Both the position numbers and the translations under genes were made by a program. The notes under the pieces were generated by a model. It searched no databases. It saw nothing but the letters and a program-made list of their open reading frames with translations, and was not told the origin of the DNA. From the NCBI GenBank assembly GCA_002505495.1, contig DAVI01000107.1, forward strand, positions 35,303-45,610: a stretch of 10,308 bases of DNA. Reading direction: 5' to 3'. The stretch is from Euryarchaeota archaeon UBA59 (lineage in GTDB: Archaea; Thermoplasmatota; Poseidoniia; Poseidoniales; Thalassarchaeaceae). Below are positions 1 through 5,853 of this stretch, piece by piece. Within the stretch, counting starts at the first letter, position 1, and every line of letters starts with the position of its first letter.

Positions 1-282
1 GTCGCCGCCGTTCTCGTCTTGCTGGCCACACTCGTGATGGTTGCGATGTGGAGAAGGAACCGGGACGACGAGGGAGAGTGGGCAACCGATGAGCTGGAGC
101 CGGAGTACTCGGCGGGCAGCGACCAGAGGGCCGCAGACCAGATGTTCAGCGCTCCGGGTTCGCCCTCACCGAGCCTACAGGGCGAGATGCAGGATGGCTA
201 CGAGGTCATCGAGCATCCCGAAGGGAGCGGCGCTTGGTACTACCGCGAGCAATCGACCGGTCAATGGATGGAGTGGAGCTGA
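1..282 (+). CDS. C-terminal part of a membrane-anchored protein with an aromatic cytoplasmic tail (5' end missing)
   Basis: The frame is open from base 1 to a TGA at 280-282, giving 93 visible residues, so this is the end of a longer gene rather than a small gene starting at the internal TTG at 19. Residues 1-17 are almost wholly hydrophobic and are followed at once by a basic stop-transfer stretch (WRRNRDD). This indicates a final membrane helix with the C-terminus in the cytoplasm. The tail is polar and acidic, then ends in a compact motif at residues 75-93: Gly75-Ser-Gly, Trp79-Tyr-Tyr81, Thr86-Gly87, Trp89 and Trp92. The pattern G..WYY....TG.W..W loosely recalls a WW-type or similar small aromatic module, but it is too short to assign. 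A C-terminally anchored surface protein is inferred; what lies outside the membrane is not in the window. The function is unknown. Confidence 0.75.
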   Translation, partial: VAAVLVLLATLVMVAMWRRNRDDEGEWATDELEPEYSAGSDQRAADQMFSAPGSPSPSLQGEMQDGYEVIEHPEGSGAWYYREQSTGQWMEWS

Positions 283-358
283 ACTTCCAATTTTCTCGAA
301 CGGCTCTCGCTGAACACACGCATTTACAGCCTGTCACGAGCCTAGCGTTTGGCGCGCT

Positions 359-404
359 ACGACACTCGTAGAGTGTCGTGTTTTCGACATCGGCGACGAA
401 AACA
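359..404. promoter_or_regulatory. Two adjacent perfect inverted repeats upstream of the RND-type gene
   Basis: The first repeat is ACGACACTC (359-367) and GAGTGTCGT (371-379), a perfect 9-bp palindrome with a 3-nt centre (GTA). The second is TGTTTTCG (379-386) and CGAAAACA (397-404), a perfect 8-bp pair with a 10-nt centre. It shares base 379 with the first. A TTTT run at 381-384 follows the first stem, so that stem could be a terminator hairpin for the upstream gene. Alternatively either repeat could be a dimeric regulator's operator or a 5'-UTR structure, since the chosen start codon is 30 nt downstream. The symmetry is seen directly; the role is not determined. Confidence 0.5.
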
Positions 405-422
405 ATGATTCATGCTGCCGCC

Positions 423-426
423 GGAG
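423..426 (+). promoter_or_regulatory. Shine-Dalgarno sequence deciding the RND-type gene start
   Basis: GGAG lies exactly 8 nt before the ATG at 435. The same core and spacing occur before lhr in this window. Neither the in-frame GTG at 378 nor the ATG at 405 has a comparable site, so 435 is preferred. Confidence 0.7.
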
Positions 427-434
427 CCATCACC

Positions 435-2633
435 ATGGACCCTAGATGGGCTCGCCAATCACTGCTGTTGCTGCTGTTGGCCTGTTCGGCTCTGCTGCTC
501 GTCTTTCCAGTCTCTCCGGTGCTATCGAGCGAGGTCATCTTCGACGATGAGGTGGTTCAGCGAGTCAACGCGGATTCGATGGACAATCGGCACTCCCAAC
601 TCGTCCTGATGATCAGCCACGACGATGGTGCTAGGCTGACGAACAACTTGAGCAGGGTCCAGAGTCTGATGCAACTCGAACAGGAGGCGTGGGACGGCTC
701 GAACCCTGCCACCTCTTGGGACGCTGAGCACATCATCTTCGAAAGAATCGAAACCCCATTCGCAATCTGGTCCGAGGCCTTCGCTTCTCGAAACCGCTCC
801 TTGGAGAACGCCACACAGTGGGCAGATGTCCTGCAGCCGACGATGGAGGAAGGATGGTGTGGTCTGAACTCCACGAATGAGGAGAAGGCGGCGTTTCAGG
901 CGACCATCCTCTTCCTTCCCGATGAGGCCAACTTCAACCTCGCTTGTCCAGCATTTCCCGGCGCATCGGCAGACCAGGCACCGGAGGCGAATGAACTGCT
1001 GTGGATAATCTGGCTCGACAGTGGTGGTGGTGACATGGATTGGGCGCAACTCAAGATATGGGCGGAGAAAGTTAGCGAATCGACTGAGTTCGAGGTTACA
1101 CCGGTCGGTGCCAACATGCTGTTTTCCGAAGCCCGTCAAGTCGCTGAGAATGACCTTCAGGTCTTCATGTTGCCCGCGGTAGCACTTCTAGGAATCATCT
1201 TGGTCATCGGACTCAAGGACCCACTCGTTGTCGCTGCAACCCTAGCCGGGACCGGGCTAGTGGTCTTTGCAGAGATGGGTGCGCTCTCGGCACTAGGTTA
1301 CACGTTCTCGGTTCTCGATGGGATTGCGTTGCCCATCATCATGGGGGTAGCGGTCGATGGGGCGTTCTGGTACTGCAGGTCGTCACGTGAAAAGGAGGAG
1401 GTGCGCTCCATGCTCTTCATCGCGATGCTGACGACCGTTGCCGCGGTCTCACTTGCCATCTTCTCACCGGTCAAGGCTCAGAAGACACTTGCCATCGTTA
1501 TCGCCGTGGGTATCCTCCTCGACTGGCTGGTCACCCGCTTCATCCTCGAGGAATTCTACCTCCGCCGCCGCGCCAAGATAGAGTTCACCTCACACGACAG
1601 ACCTCTCACTCAGGAGGCTCGAGCCGCATGGTCTTGGCCAGCGCTTCTGCTGGTACTCGCTGCCATCGTCTTGGTCTCGCCATCTGGTGTCGAGGTGCTC
1701 GACTTCAATCAGGTACTGCCCGAGGACCATCCAGAGATAGACAAGATGGAGGATTTGCAGTCAAAGTACATGCTCGCCTCAAGTTCGGTTGCCTGGATTG
1801 TAATTGATGTGGAAGGCGACTCAACTGAGGACCTGCTGAAGGTGCAGGACTTGCAACGACAACTCGGTCAACATCCGAGTGTCATCACCTACGACACCGG
1901 GATGACTCTCTCTCCGATGGTGCTGGGCGTGCCCTTCCACGACAGTGACACTGAAGGAGCGACCATAGACGGGCTTAGCGCCACTGAGATCGGCTCGATT
2001 CTCGTGCGGGATACAAGGCTTCAGAGAGATGGAGTCACCACGGGGGTGGCGATAGCGGCACTCGTAGAGATCAGGAATCCAAATGCTGTACTGCTCTTCG
2101 CCGAGGATGTCGAGGGCTTGTTGGCCCAGAACGAACTCTCAGGAGGGGTTGGTGGTGACTTGGTCACCGGAGCGACGCTCGCAAAGGCGTTCGACGAGGC
2201 GAGGGTCGGCCAGATCCTCGCTGCGGGAATAGCGGTCTTCTTCGTCGCGATGTTCGTCCTTCGCTCAAAGTCACGCGCCGCGAGGATTGCCATTGGAGCT
2301 GTCGCCATAGGTGCAGCAGTCGACGGGTTGGCCAGCATGGTCGGAGGCCGGGGAGTCCACACCGCGCCGGTCGTCCTCTTGGGAATGGGATTCGCCGCCG
2401 ACTACCTCTCGCACGCCAGTTCAGACCATCCTCCCACGCGCAGTGACACCTCGGCCAGATGGGGAGCAGCCCTCACCTCCGTCTCGGTCTTCGTACTGTT
2501 GGGCTTCGCCGAGTTCCCGCCGGCGAAATACACAGGTCAACTGCTTGGCATCAGCATCATTCTCTCCGTGCTGCTAGCCACCGCACTCTCGCTCACCCAT
2601 GTGAAGCGACCGAACTCTGATTGCGAAGAATGA
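435..2633 (+). CDS. RND-superfamily membrane protein (MMPL/COG1033-like predicted exporter)
   Basis: This is a 732-residue integral membrane protein with the two-fold repeat of the RND superfamily. One helix (about 9-29) is followed by a large extracytoplasmic loop (30-241) and five helices (about 243-260, 263-284, 290-312, 326-344, 351-371). A second helix (400-415), loop (416-589) and five helices (590-609, 617-635, 645-662, 679-692, 700-720) repeat the plan. Helix 4 carries GVAVDG with Asp308, and helix 10 carries GMGFAADY with Asp656. These are the places where RND proteins keep their proton-relay or family signature residues. Cys142 and Cys171 in loop 1 could form a disulfide. The family includes proton-driven exporters of lipids and hydrophobic molecules and Patched-like proteins; the substrate here cannot be read. 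The start at ATG 435 has GGAG 8 nt upstream and places the first helix right after a short basic N-terminus. In-frame starts at 378 (GTG) and 405 (ATG) are less likely. The gene stands alone on its strand and converges with lhr. Confidence 0.85.
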   Translation: MDPRWARQSLLLLLLACSALLLVFPVSPVLSSEVIFDDEVVQRVNADSMDNRHSQLVLMISHDDGARLTNNLSRVQSLMQLEQEAWDGSNPATSWDAEHIIFERIETPFAIWSEAFASRNRSLENATQWADVLQPTMEEGWCGLNSTNEEKAAFQATILFLPDEANFNLACPAFPGASADQAPEANELLWIIWLDSGGGDMDWAQLKIWAEKVSESTEFEVTPVGANMLFSEARQVAENDLQVFMLPAVALLGIILVIGLKDPLVVAATLAGTGLVVFAEMGALSALGYTFSVLDGIALPIIMGVAVDGAFWYCRSSREKEEVRSMLFIAMLTTVAAVSLAIFSPVKAQKTLAIVIAVGILLDWLVTRFILEEFYLRRRAKIEFTSHDRPLTQEARAAWSWPALLLVLAAIVLVSPSGVEVLDFNQVLPEDHPEIDKMEDLQSKYMLASSSVAWIVIDVEGDSTEDLLKVQDLQRQLGQHPSVITYDTGMTLSPMVLGVPFHDSDTEGATIDGLSATEIGSILVRDTRLQRDGVTTGVAIAALVEIRNPNAVLLFAEDVEGLLAQNELSGGVGGDLVTGATLAKAFDEARVGQILAAGIAVFFVAMFVLRSKSRAARIAIGAVAIGAAVDGLASMVGGRGVHTAPVVLLGMGFAADYLSHASSDHPPTRSDTSARWGAALTSVSVFVLLGFAEFPPAKYTGQLLGISIILSVLLATALSLTHVKRPNSDCEE

Positions 2634-2681
2634 TCCGACAGGTAGCCGATGGTTCAACCCGATTTTCTGTGGGAACTGACC
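2634..2681. other. Short gap between convergent genes
   Basis: Only 48 nt separate the stop of the RND-type gene from the stop of lhr, which run toward each other. There is no clear hairpin terminator. The only T-run is TTTT within GATTTTCT (about 2661-2668), which could help end plus-strand transcription. Some antisense overlap of the two transcripts' 3' ends is likely, by inference. Confidence 0.4.
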
Positions 2682-5600
2682 TCAGCCCCAGTATCTCCTC
2701 GTTCTAGCGTATGTCAACTCTGCATCGTGGATGGTTCGAAGCAAGACCTCTCGGTGATTCTTCGGGACTCTGCGCAGAATGCGGGTAGCGGTGTCTTCAC
2801 CGACACCTCGCGCCATCAGGCAGATGAGTGCCTCAATGCCTCGCTGTTGCACGATTTGCGCGTTCCGCTCCATGCGGACCCTTGTCGGCCCCTCCTCTGA
2901 TTTGACCCACTCCGCCAGCCGTTCCTCCAGCCCTTCCCGAGCCGCGGCCAGCATCCTACCACCACATTCACAGGTAGTGTGTTTGGCACCGTACATCGCC
3001 ACGCGCGTGCGTATTCGAGAACCACAGGCGAGGCAGATGAGAACTGCTCGCTCATTCATCAGTCGCTCCTCAAGTCGAACTCTGACCTCTTCATCGGACC
3101 AGTTCGGGAGCAGCAGGTCACGCTCTGAACGGGGCGATATTCCGAGTGGACCAGAGGCGGTGTGCTCGATTGTGACGGCGCCCGCTTGAATTGCCCGGAG
3201 CAGGTCCGCGGCGCCATCCACATCCATTCTCTCGTGGAACAGCTTGTCCAGCGCCTCGTCGAGGAGGGGTGTCCCTCTGTAGCGATTGATGATGCCGTTG
3301 AGATTGACCTTTCGCGGGTCGATTCCCCTACTCAGCACCCCGAATGTCTTGCAGACATGAACCAGTCTCGCCCTAAGTTGCCTACCGTTTGGAATGGTCA
3401 TTCGCATGATGCCGTCAAGTGCCTCAGGAGGGGTCTCCTGCAACCAGCGGACCATCGACTCCGGAGTCAATCCCGGGACGTTGAATGAGATTCGGTAGGG
3501 GTCGATTACCACCATACCTACCTTCCCATCGATGGTGCTCGCCATCGCTTGTAGGAAGTGCGCCAGCGCCGAGTTAATCTTGCTGCCGTGACAGCAGTTG
3601 AGAATCACAGCTTCCGTGCGGTCCTCGATGGTCAGAAGCCGGGAATGGGGAATCGAACCGGTCGCTTCTAGATGGCCAGCGATGCTTTCGGTCAATGTTC
3701 CAAGAGAGGCATCACTCAGAGGGTAGTCGGATACTTGGAGTGGCGGTGGAAGTTCAGCCAACCACGCTTCGGTCACCAGATCGAACCTCGTTTCATCCTC
3801 AGGCGGCAGAAACCACTCGTTTTCGCGGGCAATGGCGAGTCTCAGTTCACCAACTTCCCGCGCCACTTCGGCAGGCACCGGGGGAAGTTCACCCATCCAT
3901 TCCGGGGCGGAGCCCTGTTCGGTCACCGGGGCGACCAGCAACTCACTCCTGTCGGGGTCTGCTTCGACCACCACCCAAGTTCGGCCGGCCATCACGAAGC
4001 GACCGGGAGCCCCATCCTCGGAGCCTCCGGCGTTGTCCAGCGAGAGCACGAAGGTCTCGTCGAGGTTGCCGATGATTCGGCGTGTTACAGCGTCCCTCAC
4101 CGAGTAGCGAGTCTCGTCAGCAATCATGCTCAGATGTTCAATCATGTAGGTCCGGGCGCGGCCGCCAGCGCTGAACCATCCAGCCTTCAGGTGTTCTGGC
4201 AGACCAGCCTTCAGTGCACCACTCCAGCGCTCCTTCTCCGCCTTGCTCGCCAACTCCAAATCCTCCAGTTTCGGTCGCTTCTCGGGTAGGGCAGGGTTGC
4301 CCACTCCAATCTGTTCCCAGAGTACAGGAGGCCATTTTAGGGGGTCGGATTCAGTCGGTTTTTCGACCAATTTCAAGAGGTAGCGGTCCGCGAGGATTCG
4401 CAGGATGTGCAGGACTTCCCTGTCATCGAGTTCGTCGAACAGCCGGACTCTCCGAAGAAGTTCTGCCGCTGCGTTGAGCGGAACGATCCTCTCCGCGAGG
4501 GCGGTTAGGACCAGTTGGTTGGCGGCGACTGAGCGGGGCATTGTTCTCCACTCGACAGGTTCGAGTTCCGAGTTCATCGCTCTGCGGGCGATGACCGCTG
4601 CCTCGCTGACATCGTCTGTCTCCCAACAGAGGAGCATTCCGCGGCTGGTTCCCTCAAGAGTGTGCTCAGCGCGGCCGACTCGCTGCAGCATTCTGTCCAC
4701 GGCGCGCGGGCTGCGCAACTGGTGGACCTGTTTTATTGAGCCGACATCGATACCGAGTTCAAGACTGCTGGTGCAGACTAGACCGTGCAAATCCCCCGCC
4801 TGTAGGGCTGCCTCCATCTCTTGTCTGGTGTCGGCGGCGAGTGAGCCGTGATGGACTCCGATGCGAAGGTCTTCATCGAGGGTTGCGATTCGCTGCGACA
4901 CCGTTTCTGCTGCGTTCCTTGAGTTGACGAAGATGAGGCAGGGTGCAGTTTCTCTCACCTTGGCTGTGAGCCGGCGGAGGGCGGCGAGACCACGCGGCTT
5001 CACCCGAAGTTCCAGTGAGAGCGCTCTATCCTCTGCAGTTGTCGGCTCTGTAACCACCTCAAGGTCAATCGGGCGGGGCGCTGCTGCCACGCAGGCGCGA
5101 GCGGTTGGTGAAAGCCAACGGGCCACCTCATCGGGATTTCCGACCGTCGCCGAGAGTCCGATTCGCTGGACGCGCCTGCCGCACAACTCGTCGATTCGCT
5201 CGAGCGCCACCAAGAGTTGTGAGCCTCGCTCTGACGCTGCGAGGTCGTGGACTTCGTCGATGACCACCGCTTGTAGGTTGGCCAGCCCTTCGCGGAGCCG
5301 ACTTCCGAGCAGCAGGAGTTGGCAGGTCTCCGGTGTGGTGACCAGAAGGTGAGGCGGATTTCTCGACTGTCGAGTGCGAGCTGACTGTGGGGTGTCACCG
5401 TGTCTGACATCGGTGCGGAGTCCAGCGGCGGTACCCAACTCTGAGAGCCGCCGCTCGACATCCCGATTGAGGGCTCGTAGCGGGGTGATGTAGAGTATGC
5501 AGAGCGGTGTCCAATCCTGTTCAACCGTGTTTGAGAGTAGCGGCAGCGCCACCGCTTCGGTCTTGCCGCTCCCGGTGGGGGCGACCAACAGCATGTCGTG

Positions 5601-5729
5601 GCCCTGTTGGAGGTCGGCCTGGGAAGCTGCCTGAATTGGAGTGGGTGTCCATCCTCGAGAGTCGGTGAGGTTCCGGAGAGCCGGGGTCAGATGGTCAAAT
5701 CCGGGAGCCGAGTCCTCATCCTTGCCCAA
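2682..5729 (-). CDS. lhr: Lhr-type superfamily 2 ATP-dependent helicase
   Basis: A 1015-residue DEAD/DEAH-box helicase of the Lhr family, which translocates 3'-5' on single strands and unwinds DNA or DNA-RNA hybrids; archaeal members are tied to repair and RNA metabolism. RecA domain 1 has a TPIQ motif (30-33), Walker A APTGSGKT (50-57), TTPE (131-134), DEVH (158-161) and SAT (193-195). RecA domain 2 has motif V, ELGIDVG (324-330), and motif VI, QRVGRAEH (349-356). A winged-helix/beta-barrel Lhr core follows, including a conserved-looking HGSKINSALAHFL stretch near 714-726. Cys899, Cys902, Cys920 and Cys922 (CxxC-17-CxC) look like a zinc-binding knuckle. The protein ends in a helical region with GVGEDTATRIL (975-985) and a basic aromatic end (RRYWG). 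The start is TTG: an in-frame TAG at 5784-5786 bounds the frame, no ATG or GTG lies between, and GGAG sits 8 nt before the TTG. The motifs appear intact, so an active enzyme is expected. It lies downstream of the giant surface gene on the same strand, probably with its own promoter. Confidence 0.95.
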   Translation of the reverse strand: MGKDEDSAPGFDHLTPALRNLTDSRGWTPTPIQAASQADLQQGHDMLLVAPTGSGKTEAVALPLLSNTVEQDWTPLCILYITPLRALNRDVERRLSELGTAAGLRTDVRHGDTPQSARTRQSRNPPHLLVTTPETCQLLLLGSRLREGLANLQAVVIDEVHDLAASERGSQLLVALERIDELCGRRVQRIGLSATVGNPDEVARWLSPTARACVAAAPRPIDLEVVTEPTTAEDRALSLELRVKPRGLAALRRLTAKVRETAPCLIFVNSRNAAETVSQRIATLDEDLRIGVHHGSLAADTRQEMEAALQAGDLHGLVCTSSLELGIDVGSIKQVHQLRSPRAVDRMLQRVGRAEHTLEGTSRGMLLCWETDDVSEAAVIARRAMNSELEPVEWRTMPRSVAANQLVLTALAERIVPLNAAAELLRRVRLFDELDDREVLHILRILADRYLLKLVEKPTESDPLKWPPVLWEQIGVGNPALPEKRPKLEDLELASKAEKERWSGALKAGLPEHLKAGWFSAGGRARTYMIEHLSMIADETRYSVRDAVTRRIIGNLDETFVLSLDNAGGSEDGAPGRFVMAGRTWVVVEADPDRSELLVAPVTEQGSAPEWMGELPPVPAEVAREVGELRLAIARENEWFLPPEDETRFDLVTEAWLAELPPPLQVSDYPLSDASLGTLTESIAGHLEATGSIPHSRLLTIEDRTEAVILNCCHGSKINSALAHFLQAMASTIDGKVGMVVIDPYRISFNVPGLTPESMVRWLQETPPEALDGIMRMTIPNGRQLRARLVHVCKTFGVLSRGIDPRKVNLNGIINRYRGTPLLDEALDKLFHERMDVDGAADLLRAIQAGAVTIEHTASGPLGISPRSERDLLLPNWSDEEVRVRLEERLMNERAVLICLACGSRIRTRVAMYGAKHTTCECGGRMLAAAREGLEERLAEWVKSEEGPTRVRMERNAQIVQQRGIEALICLMARGVGEDTATRILRRVPKNHREVLLRTIHDAELTYARTRRYWG

Positions 5730-5732
5730 GTG

Positions 5733-5741
5733 CCCCTCTCC
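5733..5741 (-). promoter_or_regulatory. Shine-Dalgarno sequence for lhr
   Basis: On the minus strand GGAGAGGGG occupies 5741 down to 5733. Its GGAG core (5741-5738) is 8 nt before the TTG at 5729-5727. This supports the non-ATG start of lhr. Confidence 0.7.
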
Positions 5742-5793
5742 AACAGCCGATGCGAATCGCCGGTGCTGAAAAGCCCGCCGCTCCTAATGCCGC

Positions 5794-5803
5794 CCTAAAT
5801 AAT
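5794..5803 (-). promoter_or_regulatory. Possible TATA box for lhr
   Basis: The minus strand reads ATTATTTAGG here, an AT-rich island in GC-rich surroundings. It lies about 65-75 nt upstream of the lhr start. With usual archaeal TATA-to-start spacing, transcription would begin near 5770, leaving a leader of about 40 nt that contains the Shine-Dalgarno sequence. This suggests separate transcription from the giant gene ending 51 nt further upstream. It is a sequence-match guess only. Confidence 0.4.
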
Positions 5804-5853
5804 GTGGCTCACACCATGGGTCCGAGAGCTTCAGCGACCAAGTGGCAAGAGGG

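Larger units (their letters stand above)
283..434. other. Intergenic region between the anchored protein and the RND-type gene
   Basis: This 152-nt stretch holds no convincing gene. A short T-rich run (TTTTCT, 292-297) lies about 10 nt after the upstream stop and could serve as an archaeal-style terminator. A weak TATA-like TTTACA is at 323-328. Two perfect inverted repeats fill 359-404, and a Shine-Dalgarno sequence sits at 423-426. Promoter and terminator readings are guesses from position and composition only. Confidence 0.5.
5730..5853. other. Intergenic region between the giant surface gene and lhr
   Basis: This 124-nt gap separates two minus-strand genes. It holds the lhr Shine-Dalgarno sequence and the TATA-like element. 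No strong hairpin followed by a T-run was found after the giant gene's stop, so read-through into lhr cannot be excluded. No further gene is visible. Confidence 0.5.

Noticed and set aside
378..434. A 19-residue N-terminal extension of the RND-type protein from a GTG at 378
   Set aside because: The extension overlaps the inverted repeats, lacks a Shine-Dalgarno sequence and moves the first helix away from the N-terminus. The ATG at 435 has GGAG at ideal spacing.
522..1139. A 205-residue minus-strand open frame inside the RND-type gene
   Set aside because: It lies wholly opposite a well-supported membrane protein, has no recognisable domain, and is rich in Arg/Cys/Val as expected of an antisense shadow in GC-rich sequence.
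2649..2900. A small plus-strand frame starting in the convergent gap
   Set aside because: Most of it overlaps the conserved C-terminal end of lhr, and it has no clear ribosome site.
3672..4289. A 205-residue plus-strand open frame opposite lhr
   Set aside because: The minus strand encodes a continuous Lhr core with intact motifs on both sides. The plus-strand product looks like low-complexity antisense translation.
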